The notes: a model not told the origin generated them from the sequence alone. A stretch of DNA of 64,000 nt from Halichoerus grypus (GCF_964656455.1 NC_135726.1:6582001-6646000); one strand, 5' to 3'; shown: positions 21,053 through 38,310, counted from the stretch's first letter. Program-made: numbers and translations.

Positions 21053-21106
21053 TCACCAGGCTTCCGTGTAGCGGACGTCCACCTCCTTCAGATTGGGGAG
21101 CTTGGC
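21053..21106 (-). CDS. CMIP: CMIP terminal coding exon, about residues 757-773 and stop
   Basis: This 54-nt coding part of the last exon encodes AKLPNLKEVDVRYTEAW and TGA (21053-21055). The acceptor is GCCCCACAG/GCC. It forms the last LRR strand (LPNLKEVDV). The exon continues into the 3' UTR to about 19,120. Confidence 0.98.
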   Translation of the reverse strand, partial: AKLPNLKEVDVRYTEAW

Positions 21107-22779
21107 CTGTGGGGCAGCAAGAAGGAGCTGGTCCCTTCCAGCACCCGACCCCGCGGGCCCGGCTGCCCTGCCTCGGTGGCTGTGGGTCCCGCCTTGCCCT
21201 CCCCCCACCTTGCCACCGGGGGCTCCCTGGAGCTCAGAGCTGGGTGACCTCGGGGAGAACACAGCACATGGGGTGTGCCCAGCCCCGGAGATCGTGGGCG
21301 ACAGCTGCTGGGGATTCCACGCCCCCCTCCTCTGAGAGGCTGTGCATCCCTGGCTCTGTAGGCGGGAAGCCCGGGGCGAGAGCCCCAGCTCTGCCACTTG
21401 CTGGTCACAGGACCCAGGGCAGAGCCCCCAGCCTCCGGGAGCCTCAGGAGACGTCTGTGGAGCGAATGGGATCCAGTCCTCCGCTCCCAGGACAGTGCTA
21501 AGGACAGAATACCTAACGCACAGCACGCCCGCGGCCGACACACGACGGTATGCTCTGCCGATGGGGACTATTCTCCCTTTTCCTACTGCTTACATCCCAT
21601 CATTACCAGCCATCGGGCACGCGAATGGAGCGGGATCACGGGATCCCCGTAAGGGCAGGTACTGGGGGGGCGGAGAGTCTCCCCGCTCAGGACACTCGGT
21701 CAGATCCTCCCAGACAATCCCACCTGCTATTGCTCAGAGCCGCTTCCTGCTCTCTATCCCTGCTACCTAGACAAGTTCCTCCCTTCTTTTATAAACAGCT
21801 GGCTTCTCTCCACAAGCCTCCCCTGCACAGAGAGGGCTAACGGCTCTCCTCCCCGCACTCCCTCCCTTCCCACCTGCCCGTGCACCCCGGCCAGGGCGAC
21901 CTTCTACCGCGCGTGCGTACACACGAGCGCACACAGCTCCTTGGTGCTTCTCTGCTGGGGCCCAGCTCACGGCCCCCCGCTCCCCAGGCAGAGGTGACAA
22001 ACTGGGGGCCTGCGGTCACCCTGCAGCACTGTAAAAAACCCTTTAAGCCAGCCTCTCAAAATCAGGAGACTGCAACACAGGGATGTGGTCTCCAGGTTCT
22101 CCTGGACGGGGCAGTGATCTGGAGGGCCTCGCCCGCCTGCCTCTCGAATGCATCAAAGTGGCTCTTCTCCACAGGTGGCTGACTACGTACACCCTTTTGC
22201 TGCTCGGTTGCATCGTCTGGATCTGGGTTCCTTCAAGTTTAGGGGCAGAGCAGTCTTTGGCAGTGGGCTCCCTGCTGGTGAGGATTCCCTCCGAGGGGCT
22301 TCCAGCGTGCGAAGGCGCCAGTGGGCTGGTGGTACCCCCTGGCCCGGCCCTTCCGGCGTCCTCGGCACTGGCTAAGTGCAGCCCCGCTCGCCTCTTCGGG
22401 GGCAGAGGGTACCGGGCCCAGGGAGACGGGGGCAGGGGGCTGCTGAAGGCCCGGCTTCCCCAACCCCCAAGACCTGTTTTACAAACAAAATGTGTCCTGC
22501 CTTTCCCCACTCAGATCCTTTTTCCTTTCCCCAATTTTATCTTGCCAGCCTAGCCCAGGCTGCCAGTCCAGGCTCTTATCTGCGAGATTGCACCAGCCCC
22601 ATAAATGTGCTTCCTGTTTCTACTCTTCCTGGCACCGCCTCCGGCCCCCGCAAAAAAATCAGTTTTCCTGGTAACGGCCAGAACAAGCGTTTACAAGCAG
22701 AACTCACTACATTGCTTAGAGCCTCTGAAAGCTTTCCACTGAATTTGGATGAAATCCGGAGCCCTTCTGTGACCTACGA

Positions 22780-23311
<532 letters not shown>

Positions 23312-24096
23312 TCAAGCTGGGGGACTGACTGTTAGGGCCCAGGCCCCTGATGAGGAGATGGCGTGGGAGAAGTGGAGTTTCAGGGACACGGCCGGGGCCC
23401 ACCAGTCAGAAAGGCAGGCGCTCGTCTGGGCCTATGTTCTCTCCCTGCTCTCTCAGCCTCCCTCCACTGCCTGTACCCCAAATGTCCCCAGAGCTTGCCT
23501 GCCACACCGTAGATCGCCCCAGGGGACCAGGCCTGGCCCGTCCTCCAGGGGAACTCTGCAAGCTCTCCCGGGAGGGCTGACCCAGGCCCCAACTTCTTGA
23601 AAGCAGGCCTCAAACTTTGGTTTGGTCAAGAGTCGCTCGTTAGAGATGTGACGCTCGGCTCCACTCCTGGGCGCTGAGCCAGGGACCCTGAGACTCTAAT
23701 GACAGTGTCCAAGAAGCGCATTTGTACAGAAACGTCTCCGAGCCTCATCTTCTCTGCCCTCCATTACTCCCGTCTCCTGTGCCCACCCTGCCCAAGCCAT
23801 CTGGAGTTTGCCAACAACCTTGCAGGATCCATGGCCACTGCCCAGCATACCCCTCCTCGGCCACTTCCTACGTATGTGTCTTGTCCACCCAGATCCAGTC
23901 ACCTCCCTGGGAAGCCTTCCTCGATTCCTCCCAGCCAAGGTATGGGGCCTCTGGTCTAAACCAGTAGGTCAGAAATGGGACGTGCAAAGTCTCAGGCGTA
24001 GCACCCAAGAGTTTAGTCCGGGAGATGAGGGTTGGGGTACAGGAATCAGCATTCCTGAGTTCCCTGAGTGTGAACGTGTGTGTATGTATATATATT

Positions 24097-24287
24097 TAAA
24101 GATTTATTTACTTTAGAAAGACCAGAAAATGTACGAGGAGGGAGAGGGGCAGAGGGAGAGAAGCTCAAGCAGACTCCCTGCTGAGTGCGGAGCCCGACGC
24201 GGGGATCGATCCCACGACCCATGAGATCATGATCTGAGCCTAAACCAAGAGTTGGACGCTCAACCGACTCAGCCACCCAGGCGCCCC
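24097..24287 (-). mobile_element. Can-SINE, minus strand, diverged
   Basis: TTTAAAGATTTATTTACTTTAG at the tail and GACTCAGCCACCCAGGCGCCCC at the head. More mutated than the other copies, so probably older. It lies in the intron between exons 24744 and 23168, antisense-independent of the splice sites. Confidence 0.85.
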
Positions 24288-24294
24288 TTCTATT

Positions 24295-24650
24295 AGGGCA
24301 ACGCTTCTCAAACTTGAACAGCGCACGGGAATCACGTGGGCACCTTGTTAAAATGCAGTTTCTGAGTCAGCAGGTCTGGTGCGGGACCTGAGGATTTGCC
24401 CCTCCAGCCCCAGGGGATGGCTGCCGCTGGTTAGGGCCACAGTGTCCCGAGCACTTTCCTGGAACCTGCTTCCTCAGGCAAGTATCTGGAAGGTATGGGT
24501 ACTCACTTTCCCTTTTTTTCCTAGAATATAAGCTCCCCGAGGGCAGGGATATTTCCCCTCCTGTATTGTTCCTAGCACCGAGAATGGTGCCTGGCGCCCA
24601 GCAGGTGCTCAGTGAACACGTGTGGAATGAATATAGCCCAGCACACAGCA
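24295..24650 (+). repeat. hAT fossil followed by an L2 end
   Basis: ACGCTTCTCAAACTTGAAC, AATCACGTGGGCACCTTGTTAAAATGC and CTGAGTCAGCAGGTCTGG are the MER20/MER3-like order (24295-24440). AGAATATAAGCTCCCCGAGGGCAG to GTGCTCAGTGAACACG (24520-24640) is the L2 3' end. Confidence 0.65.
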
Positions 24651-24675
24651 CAGTGCAGGGCGCAGCGCGCGCTTA

Positions 24676-25011
<336 letters not shown>

Positions 25012-25518
25012 TCAGTGCTTCTCGTGACCTGGGTTCGAGTCCAGCTTCTGCTGGTGGGATGTGGAGACCAAAGCAGCTTTCCCCGGGCAGGACAGTGGGA
25101 CGGGGTGGGATAGGCCCGGAAGGCAGCCAGCCAGGAACACCCTGGTTTCTCCCCTGAAAAACGAGGGCGCCAGTGGAGCCTACCCGTCCCAGGGGTGGCG
25201 TGGGGACCACATGCACTGATCCACGGGAGGTGCTCAACAGTGCAAATGATCCTGAGCACGGGCAGCAAGCAGCCGTGTGCTGTGCTTGTTATTACAACAA
25301 AAAGACCCACGAGCTACCCGTGTGCTCCCCAGGCAGGTGCGTGAGACCAGCCCACCTCTCAGCCTTGCCTCTCGGGGCTTCTAAGACTTTGCCCAGCACA
25401 TCCCTGCCCTGGGCCTCAGCAACTGCACCTGTGAAATGGGCCATTGGGCTTCATGAGATCCTAAACCTCCTCTGGCCTCGGGAGTGGGTGCTGGGCGGGG
25501 GAGGGGGTGTGGTAATCA

Positions 25519-26247
<729 letters not shown>

Positions 26248-26359
26248 TCAATGCATGTGTGAGCACTAGACCAAGAGGTCACCGAGGGTAAAATCCGTTC
26301 TCCCTTCCACCTTAGTGACTGAATCCTTGAGTTTTAGCGGTCAGCCAGCTGCCCTGAAT

Positions 26360-26620
26360 TAAGTAAGGCTAGTCTCCCAGCCAGGTGTGGCCATGTGCTG
26401 AACCTGGACAATGGTATCCAGGGAGATGTGTCCACTGAACTTCCAGGCAAGTCCCGAAAGGGAAGGGGCATGTTCTTCTTTGCTCCTCCTCCTCCTGCTG
26501 GTTTGAATGCAGACATGATGGCTAGAGCTTGAGCAGTCTTTTTGGACCATGAGGTGGAAGTCTCATGCCAAGGACAGGGAGGCAGCAGGACAGAAGGAAC
26601 TGAGATCCCTGCAGACTTGT
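26360..26620 (+). repeat. Probable LTR relic in CMIP intron
   Basis: GCCATGTGCTGAACCTGGACAATGG, then AGACATGATGGCTAGAGCTTGAGCAG and TTGGACCATGAGGTGGAAG, resemble MaLR-type LTR internal blocks. Assignment is tentative. Confidence 0.45.
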
Positions 26621-26938
26621 TAATGGGGCCGGAAAGAGGCACCAACTTCATAGTGCTATTGTGGTCATAAAATGGACTCATGACCCAGCATCTGATACAG
26701 AAACGCTCCATGGGTATTAGCTATTATTACTATTACTAACTGGTAACATTAACATTAATATCAACAATAATCTTTATCCTGTTTGGTTTCCTGCACCCTG
26801 GTTGCCTCCTGGAAAAGCTGGCCTGTCGAGGACTACGCTGTCTTGTTCGCGTCCGCCAGATGCTGCTGCTCCCCAGCGGGGAGCCCTACCCACCTTCTTC
26901 CCTCCACCTGGCCCCACAGAAGATTGAAGCCAACTCAC

Positions 26939-26986
26939 TGTGGACTTGGAGGGCAGTGTTAGCCTAGTGGGCCCGCCTTTCCTTTG
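26939..26986 (-). CDS. CMIP: CMIP 48-nt coding exon, about residues 633-648
   Basis: This phase 0-0 exon encodes QRKGGPTRLTLPSKST, a basic, proline-containing linker just before the leucine-rich repeats. The acceptor is GTTGCAG/CAA and the donor ACA/GTGAGT. Its symmetric phase and small size make it a natural cassette-exon candidate; skipping would remove 16 residues cleanly. Confidence 0.96.
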
Positions 26987-27269
26987 CTGCAACAGAAACA
27001 GACTGATTATGACCCATTCTTTCCCCTGAGCCTCCATCCTGCACACCCCCCCCCATTAACATCACACATAGCGCCAGGTTCACTTCTGGGTGGTACAAGG
27101 CAACAACATGGGGGTCTTGGTCTTGGGGCAGACCCTGAGACAAGGTTGGGGTGGAGTTGGGTTTATTAGAGAGGGGATCCCAAGAAATACCAGCAGGGGA
27201 AGGGAGACAGTGAAGCCCCTTCAGGAAGGGAGTGTTCGCGCACAGCTACTGCTGGGGGCCTCTGGGTCA

Positions 27270-27890
<621 letters not shown>

Positions 27891-29059
27891 TTACAGCCGG
27901 CCCGAGACTCCGGGCAGGGCTGCTCCTTACAGGCACAGACGGCCAAACCCCCTCGGCCTGGGCCAACAGCCCCACGCACCAGGGGACAAGGGTCTATGGA
28001 TAAGCTCGGTGTGCTCTCTGCACCTCAAAATCTTATCCTGAAAACGAGCAACCGTGCTCTCCCCTCTCTGCCTTTCCGGCTGTGTGATATTGGGCAAATC
28101 GCCATCCGCAGCTTCCCATCCATACAATGGGAACACTCATGTGTACTCAGCTGAGCACAGAGCAGGCCCTTGGCAAATGCATGGAGAAAGGATGCATGCT
28201 AGGCCCTGAAGGGTTGGGAGAGAGCCCACAAGACAGGACACCTCTTTCCATTCCTAGCTTTCTCTCCTTTGCCTGGCCCTTGGTTGGTGCTCAAGACATG
28301 CTCACTGAGTTAAACTGGAGCCCTGGGGAGCACCTGCCACATCATGCCTCCTGGAGCCTCGGGCGGTTGCATGTGTCACTCTTCCCAGCCCTCCTGCCTG
28401 GGAGCCCGGGCTTCACGTGAAGGTAGCCCTGCCTCAATTCCCTTTCTGATGACTCCTCCCCTCCCAAGGAGAGCCCACCTGGCCCAGGCCCTCACAGCAT
28501 GGCTCACCTGCCTCCCGGCTCCCCCCCCACCCCCAGTCCCTGCAAGTCCCCTGCACAAGCATCTGGACCCAACCTCCAAGATCCTTAACCAGGGCCTGTG
28601 GGCGCCTCATAGGCTCTCCAGGCCCATCCACCTGAATCCCCAACCTCTTGCCCCTCGACCCAGCCATGCTGGCCTCCTCCCTGTTCTCACACCACACCTC
28701 CTGCTCCAGGGCCTGGCCTGGACGCTCTGCTCCTGCCTTCTTGTGAACTCCTTGCCCCCAAATCTCACTGCAACGCTCAGTGGCAGGGAAGAAAGTCCGG
28801 GGCTCAAATTCTCGGGACGCTCTTCCCACTAAGAGGTGTTCTCAGCCCCAGCCCTAGACTATGGGCTGGCACTTCTCTCTAGACTATGGGCTCCCTTCTC
28901 CCATGTGGCACAGTGACATGAGGGGGCTGACTTGGGAGGTGCGTGAGGAAGAGCAGGACGGCTTCTGTCTGCCTTTGGACAGCAGCTCTGGGAGCCTCAG
29001 GCTTCTGGGGACTTTGGGAGGAGACAGACAGGAACTGGGCCAGCCGTGCGCTCCCTGGT

Positions 29060-29270
29060 GAGCGCGAAGACTGCGGCCCAGGCTGCTGCATGGAGAGAGG
29101 CCCGGGGCCCCAGATGCTCTGGCCTCCCCACGAGACCCAGAGCGAGAACCTGTCAATTGAGCCCAGTCACCCCAAGATCCGTGAGCCAAATAAGTATCAC
29201 CGTTTTAAGCCTCCGTTGGGGTGTTCTGTTACACAGCAATAGACAAATGGAACAGAAACCTCCCTTGATC
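29060..29270 (+). repeat. MLT1-like LTR end
   Basis: GAGCCCAGTCACCCCAAGATCCG, then GAGCCAAATAAGTATCACCG, TTTTAAGCCTCCGTTGGGG and TGTTCTGTTACACAGCAATAG, are the final blocks of an MLT1 LTR. Confidence 0.65.
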
Positions 29271-29401
29271 CCTCGGGTCAACACAGATGACAAGTGAGAC
29301 AGGTAACTTGTGGCGGCAGGCTCGCGCGAGGCTCAGGGCAGGCCGGGGCCACACCTCGGCGGGGGCTGTGCTCCGGCTGCGCTCACAGCTCTGGGCTCCT
29401 A

Positions 29402-30220
<819 letters not shown>

Positions 30221-30639
30221 TCATGCAATAGCAAACGCCCTGCCATGGCTGGAAACGGCAGCCTGACCAAGGGGACCTCTCCCGCGCCCTGCATCTCCAT
30301 GGAAACGAGGCGCTGCCATCCCAGGGGCTGCCTGCTTCCTTTTCCATGTATATTTTTTCCGCTCCATCATTAACAACTCTGGCACACGGACGCAATCTCG
30401 CGGGCTGGGAAGCTGCCAGCTGCCTGGCTTCTCTCGCACACTGAGTCCCCACATCGAGGGGTGGGGGACCACTGGCTGTTGCCATGGTGAAGCTGTGACA
30501 TCAGGGGAGCCCTCGTGAGAGGTGGGGGGTGCAGGCAGGCAGAGGCCAGCACCTCCAGGATGCACAGGGCACTCGAGAGGCGCTCGGCAGGCAGCGGGTG
30601 AGGAGTGGAGGGCCAGTGCGCAAGGAAGACGCTCTAAAA

Positions 30640-31828
<1,189 letters not shown>

Positions 31829-32433
31829 TCAGTCCCCGGGGGCCCCAGGGAGCCCAGCAGACAGTAAAGGCTCGGACAAGTCCCGCAGTTAGGAGGCCTG
31901 TTTCACTTCTAGTCCAGTGACTCCCACCTCCTACTAAATACCATGGAAGGCCTTTTGGGGAAAAGTGTGGCTTCCATAAACTGGGGAACGCCAGCCATTC
32001 ACCTTCAGCTCTGAGGGACGAAGGGCCAGGCCGGGCTTGGTGAGTTGCCCGTAACAAAAGCAAGTCTGTGGCCAAATCACGGGGAAGAGAGGCTCCAAGC
32101 AACTGCTCAGACTCAGTCCCCTTTTCTCCTATGCCCCTCTGGGGGGGGTGGTTACGGGAGGAGCGCTTTTTTCTCCCTTCTCTCTCTGCCCTCAGCTCCC
32201 TCTGAACGTCCTGCTCACAGGGCACCTGCCCCCTTCACCGCTGGGGGTCTGCACCTCCTTCTCGGTCTGTGCCTCTCCCTGGAAGGCTCTCTGTCCAGGG
32301 TGGGAGAGTTGTGTGCATGAGCACAGCTCCCTCTGTGGGTCTCGACCGCCCTCCCAGAGTTGCACGTGTGAGTGTGCGGTGGGCATGTGTGTGCGGAAGG
32401 AGCTCCACACACACCTCGGCCCCTCCTATAACT

Positions 32434-32461
32434 GAAGAGAGAGAGAGAGAGAGAGAGAGAA
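32434..32461 (+). repeat. GA dinucleotide repeat
   Basis: About 14 GA units in the intron between exons 34281 and 31697; CU-rich in the transcript. Confidence 0.95.
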
Positions 32462-33479
32462 GCAAAAGCCTTTGTTTCTTGCCCTCCTCCCTGTCCTCAG
32501 AAGAGAGCTGAGAGATGTCCCGATCATTTCCTTCAGGAGTGAAGGACAATTTGCTGCCAAAAGCCACTTACTCACAGATATTCAATTGATCACAACCCAC
32601 ACACAAGTAAACAGAAAACAGAGGCAGTGGGGCTTTGATTTTTCCCTCGGAGTTGGAAGAATATCAAATGTTAATTTGTCTACTTCAAAGAAATAAGGAA
32701 TCAAGAGTATGGAACTCTATTCAGCAAATACATCAAAGGATTTATAACTCTGGCTTCTTCAGGAGGAAGAAGGTGGGAGGGGAGAGCGAGGAGGAGAAAA
32801 AGAATCAAAGGGAGAGGCACACGGGAGCCCGGAGCAAGGCCTGGTGAGGGGCCTGCTGGGGGCAGGGCCTCCCCCGCAGGATGGGCCCCTTGCTTACCAG
32901 TCCCCCCGGCGCCTTGCGGATGGTACCGGGCTCGGAAAGCTCCCTGCCAGCACTTGGCTCTGCTTCTCCACTCTGGGAAGCAGCTGGGACCACTTTTATT
33001 CTTTAGCTTCAAAGTTTGTGCTTGAACTAAAGGCTCACTTTCCAGGGGAATTCTGAGAATCTGTCTTCACACACAGTGAAGGATGGCTTAGACCAGCACT
33101 GGTATCCGACCACTTAAGAGCTCCCTATCTGCCAGTTTTGCTTGTTCCCACTGCACCTGAGGACCACTTTGGGAATCAGAGTTTAGAATCAAGGTGTTTT
33201 AGAACTTGATCCTTCTAGAACGGTTTTACAGCGGGGCCTGAAGAGAGAATATTCTGGTTCCATCAAGAAGAAGAAATCATTTCCTCCTCTGCCCATCCTT
33301 AACCTCCCACTGCGCTGGGGGTACATGTGTCCCGGTCTGTCTCCACCTGGAAGCCAGATCCCCTCACATCCCAGGGTCCTTGCCCACAGAGAAGGGGGCT
33401 GCGAGCTCCACGGGGCAAGGCCAGCATCCTGCTCACTTCTGCAGCCCTGTCCGGCCCAGTGTGTCCGCTGCAGAGCTGG

Positions 33480-33700
33480 GCACTGAATAGACTCTGGAGC
33501 CACGGTCCCTGAGTTTGAGTCCTGCCTTGGCCGGGTACCAGCTGGGTGACCGTGGGGATGTCCCACAACTTCAGGTTTCTCAACTCTAAGAGGAGGGTAC
33601 TTCCGATGTAAACGGGGGTGATGACAGAATCTACTCGCGCTTGTGGGGGAAATTCAAGGAGAAAACGCATGCGCCTGACACAGGGTGAGCCCCGAGGCAA
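33480..33700 (+). repeat. MIR SINE, plus strand
   Basis: AGACTCTGGAGCCACGGTCC, GAGTTTGAGTCCTGCCTTGG, then GGTTTCTCAACTCTAAGAGG, follow the MIR order. Intronic. Confidence 0.65.
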
Positions 33701-34280
33701 GGCCGCCTGTCGCTACGCTGATACAGTGGCTGGAGGAACCCAGGCCACACAGTCCTTGCTCACACAGCCTCCGGGGGGCGCGGAGGGTGGGGAAAGCTGA
33801 GCTCTCCCTGAAGCCCAGATACTGGAGCGACAGAGTGGCCCCTCAGGGAGGCCCACAGCCATCATGCTCGGGAAACGAAAGCCGGCTCAGATCCCAGCTC
33901 AGATGTCTTCCCTGGTTTGCTGATTCTCAGAACAGCAGCCTAACGAGGACCCACTGCTCTCCTGGAGCTGGCTGGGAACCCCTGTGGCAGGCCGCACCTA
34001 AAGCAAGACCTGTGCTCCAAGAAGAAACCGCCAGCCGCTGGGAAACCACCTCTGACGAGCCTGAGTGTATAGGAAAGGACTGACATCATGGGCCGGGCAC
34101 CCCCCATCACGGGGGGGGGCTGTGTTTATGCATCGAGGCAACGAGCCTTTGTAAACTGTTCTGAATGCCCGTGGGAGACAAGGAGGCCCTGGCAGAAGGC
34201 TACAGAAGGCTCGGAGAGGCCCACAGGTGTCCTGCCGTAGCCCTGACGGGGTGCCTTCGAGGGAGTGAGGGAGGCCTCAC

Positions 34281-34329
34281 CTCTTGTCGTGGGTCTTCGG
34301 CGAACCTCTGAATCACATACTTCAGTTCC
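34281..34329 (-). CDS. CMIP: CMIP coding exon, about residues 494-510
   Basis: This 49-nt exon finishes the split lysine and encodes ELKYVIQRFAEDPRQE, ending in phase 0. The acceptor is CTTTCAG/G and the donor GAG/GTGAGG. It lies 299 bp after the 27-nt microexon, and the two small exons form a tight pair. Confidence 0.96.
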
Positions 34330-34628
34330 CTGAAAGAGAGAGGGTGGTGGCAGTCATTCCCTGGGTCCTGGTTCGAGTGGACCATGATGGGGGCTGAGGA
34401 GAGGGCCGGGGCATGGGGAGCCGAACAGAGCTGGCCGGGGTCAGGAAACACCCGGACAGGCCTGGACATGTGGTGCAGAACTTCCAAGAGGAGCCATGGC
34501 TGCCTCCCAGAATGCATGTGACTGAGAAGGGGCTGGAAGGAGGGCTGGCCGCGGGGGGACGGCCTCGGGAGAGAGGACAGGACATTTGCACCGGAAGGAG
34601 GTAACGAGGGCGTTGCCCCAATACTCAC

Positions 34629-34655
34629 TTGGTGAACTTCTCATGTGCGAGAGCT
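34629..34655 (-). CDS. CMIP: CMIP 27-nt microexon, about residues 485-494
   Basis: This very short exon completes the split glutamate and encodes ALAHEKFT plus AA of a split lysine. The acceptor is TTACAG/A and the donor AA/GTGAGT. Both neighbours join it in phase. It keeps the frame if skipped: GA joins G of the next exon to restore a glutamate codon, so the change is loss of nine residues. The following intron is only 299 bp. Confidence 0.93.
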
Positions 34656-35874
34656 CTGTAACAAAAACAGAGGGAAAACTGCAGTTAGCGGGGTGCTTTT
34701 GAAACCCACAATGATCCACAGATCTTCCTCTGGGGACGGTGAGGCTTTGTCTGATCCGAAGAATGAGGAGGAAGTTGAGAATGAAACACGGACATTTTGT
34801 CCCTCCTTGAAACTGCACAACAAAGGCCTCCTTTGATGAGGCCAAGACTGTAGGAACGGGGCTAGACGGAGCCTCCCGGGCCCCCGGGGCCCGCACCTGT
34901 GGACAGCAGCGGCGCTGAGCGGATGGCCTGTGACCCAGGTGTGCTTGGTAATTGTTCCACCGAGAACGTGCGGCCGCACTAATTACGCTGTACGTCAGGG
35001 GGGCGTTTGGGGACCATTCTCCAAGTGAATTGCATCATGGGCCCACTGTCACGTGTGTCCCCAGGGCCGTGGGGACAGCGAATGCAGCCAATGACGCCAC
35101 TGCTCTTTGGAGACAGCCGTGGCTCTCAGGAGTCAGATTTCTCCGGTCTTGAGTCCTGGGGGCCCCAGGGACCGGCCAGGCCAGCAAATGGGGCAATTAC
35201 CGGGTATAATGTCCCCCTTGGAGAGCCGCATTTCATAAACACAGGCTCGTTAATCGGCTCCTGAGAGAGCCCCGAGCTGCCTCCTGAGGCCTGGCTTCTC
35301 CACATCTGTCAAAACAGAGACCTGGAGGCATTTTAGGGCCTGGTTATTCAGACAAAGCCTTCTCTCCTCAGGCCATTATCCACCAGTTTTCTCCCTATTT
35401 TCTTCGGATAAATTCAATATTGAGATAAGGGCTGGCAAGAGAAAGACGAAGGGCCCACTTCTGGCCCAACTCGCCGTGGAACACAAGGTAATAATCGTAA
35501 TGGGCGCAGTAAGAGTGTGTTCAGCATATCACCGTAAGGCCCAGAAAGCAATTCCATGTGCATTATCCTGTGATTTTTGCTGTGGCCTTCGGAGAGTGCG
35601 CAGGCAGGCAGTCCTGGTCCCATCTGAGGCATAATCAAAATCGCTAACTTCACTGCATGAAGGCACGGTGGGGAGGGCTTTGTCTGCCTTCTTAGCTCAG
35701 TGAATCCTTGTAATGTTGCCATGAGGTAACCTCCCCATTTTTCAGGGTGGGGGGTGCTGGTGCCTCCCCAGGGGTCCCACAGCTGAAGACCAACCTCTCC
35801 CTCTCTCACCACTGTCCGTGGTGTTTCCGGGGTGACTTCTGGACAACTGAGGTCAGAGACCGGTGTGGGACTTA

Positions 35875-36003
<129 letters not shown>

Positions 36004-36239
36004 TCACGGATGGCCCACGATGGGGCGAGGGTCTGGCAGAGACTCCCATGGGCTTTGTCCTGCTTCCAGGGAGCTGGGGAGACAAGCAGCTGGTGTCTAT
36101 GCGCCTGACAGAACCTGTCCAGAGACTTCCTTATGGCAACCAAAGGGGCCAGCCCTCCAGCTCTACCCCTCCCCTTTCATCCCACCTCACCTCTGCACCC
36201 CAGTTACCAGATCGTTGTTCCTTCCGACTTTCGAATTAT

Positions 36240-36590
36240 CGGGCTGAAATCCTCACCCCAGTACCTTAGACTGTGTCTGTTTGGAGACACAGATGTGATG
36301 AAGGCAAAAATGGGGCCATGAGGGGGACCCGAGCCCAGTGTGACTAGCGTCCTAACGTGGCGAGGAGACCAGGACACACACACACAGAGGGAAGAAGACC
36401 CTGTGAGGATACGGGAAGAAGGCAGCTCACTGCAGGCCCAGGAGAGAGACCCCAGAGGAAACCGACCCTGCCCACGCCATGATTTCACACTTCCAGCTTC
36501 CAGAACTGCCAGAAAATAAATTTCTGTTGCCAGAGCCGCCTGGTCTGTGTAATTTTGTTGCGCCCGCCCGAGCTGACCAGCAGAGGAGGC
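36240..36590 (+). repeat. MLT1/MST-like LTR
   Basis: GGAGACACAGATGTGATGAAGG, GGAGACCAGGACACACACAC, GCTTCCAGAACTGCCAGAAAATAAATTTCTG and GCCGCCTGGTCTGTGTAATTTTG. Strong MaLR LTR pattern in the 8.5-kb CMIP intron. Confidence 0.85.
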
Positions 36591-36839
36591 TTATGTTGGG
36601 AAAGCAAAAGCATTCTCATCTTTGACCAGAACTGAGGGGCAAATGTATAGACTCATTCATAAAAAATAATAAATATGTGCTATTTATTTGCAGTTTGGTC
36701 AACCCGCCTCATTTATCAGATGCTTCTCCTCCTATGTCCAGATAACAGTGCTTTAACAAAACAGTCCCTTCGAATGACAGTAATAACAACGGGGAGAGTA
36801 AGAGTAACGGAACAAAACCCTGGGACGGCGCCAGCACGT

Positions 36840-37035
36840 TGTACCCGCGCTGCATGACGCCAAGAGCTTTACCTCTGTTCGCTTACTCTTCACAGTGAAG
36901 TAACTAAGCTCGGCCCCACTCAACAGGTGAGGAAACTGAGGCTCTGAGAAGTTAACTGTGCAAGGTAACACAGCTGTGGTGGATGAGAAATCAAATCCAG
37001 CCTTGCCCTCACCTGCTCTGACAGATGGCAGCTGA
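36840..37035 (-). repeat. MIR SINE, minus strand
   Basis: CTCAACAGGTGAGGAAACTGAGGCTCTGAGAAG and AAGGTAACACAGCTGTGG are the reverse complement of the MIR core. Confidence 0.8.
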
Positions 37036-38296
37036 GGCCTCAGGTGGGACCAGGCACTGGAGGGTCCTGCCCCTACCCCAGCCTGGGATGGACTGTTCGA
37101 GAACAGGGACGTTGGCATGAATGACTTGCCAAGCACCCACTGCGCGTCGGGACTGCTGAGACCATGGGATCAGCCCGACCACCACGAATCTGTGTTATAG
37201 GCAGGGAGCGGTTCAGTTACTGGCGAGGTGACCGCAGAGCTGCGCTGCAGAGAGAGGTCCCAGGAAGGGAAGCGACAGCTCCTGGAGGCCGCTGCAGAGT
37301 CGGCAGGGCTCCCCCCCATCCCAGCTTCTGCCAACTGCCCCCGAGGAGGAGCCAGGAGGATCAGGAGCAGGGGAAGGAACACGTGGGGCATGGCAGCACC
37401 TCAGCCTGAGGACTGATGGGCCTTTACCGGGCACTAGAACATTCACATGTGCCCCGCTTAACACTCATAGACGCCCCCCGAGGCCCCTAATTCTGACACC
37501 CCATTTTGCAGGAGGACAAGGCCCACAGATGTTTCATATTTGTACAAATCACCAGCTAGTACTTTGGATTTGACCTCAGGTGCTTCTGGGGCTGTGACCT
37601 CTTCTTGCCCCACCCAGAGCCTAGACCTGGTACGGCCCCTGACCTGGGTTCTCCTATTACTCTGGTTTTAGGGACTGTGCTGGAAAGTGAACCCAGAGGT
37701 AGCCAGTTCTCACCGACCGTCCTAAGCCAGCCAGGCACCTCTGCGGCCCCACACACAGCAGTGGGGCCCCGGGACAGCCCCGCCAACACGGAAGACTTCC
37801 GGGTGCCCAGGTGCGCACATACCTTGCTCACAGCAGCCCCGGGAGGGGCCGCCTCTTATCTCTGCACCTGTCAGGCTGGGTACCAGGCCAGGCAGATGGC
37901 TGGTGCCCGGAAGAGGCCTGTTGAGCTGCGGACCCAGCACACGCTAGGGAGAGGCAGCGGGGGTCCAGGGTTCACTCCCAAGCTGAAGGGGATGTTGACA
38001 AGTGGAACAGCGTGCATCCTCAGCTGCGCACGCAGGCGTGCAGTCTGACCTGGATCCTGTCTTGGCTGGGGCAGGAAGCTGGATTCTGGCAGGTGGGGGT
38101 ATCTGAACCCTTCATCCAATGGCCTGTGTTGGGGCGGGTGGTGCTATAGTCGGACCCCTACTGACGTCCGGCACTGCCCACAGGAGGGGCCCCGACGGTG
38201 CCTGGAGGGCCTGGGCAGAGGAAAGGACCCTGAATCGTGGGCCTCTGGCCCCGGGGCTCCCTTCCATTGAGAATCTGGTGTTTCTCAAGCTTCTTA

Positions 38297-38310
38297 CCAC
38301 CATCTGCTGG
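38297..38310 (-). promoter_or_regulatory. Near-consensus CTCF core in CMIP intron
   Basis: The minus strand reads CCAGCAGATGGTGG, 13 of 14 positions of the core, in the opposite orientation to the two intergenic motifs at 8482 and 15050. Confidence 0.35.
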
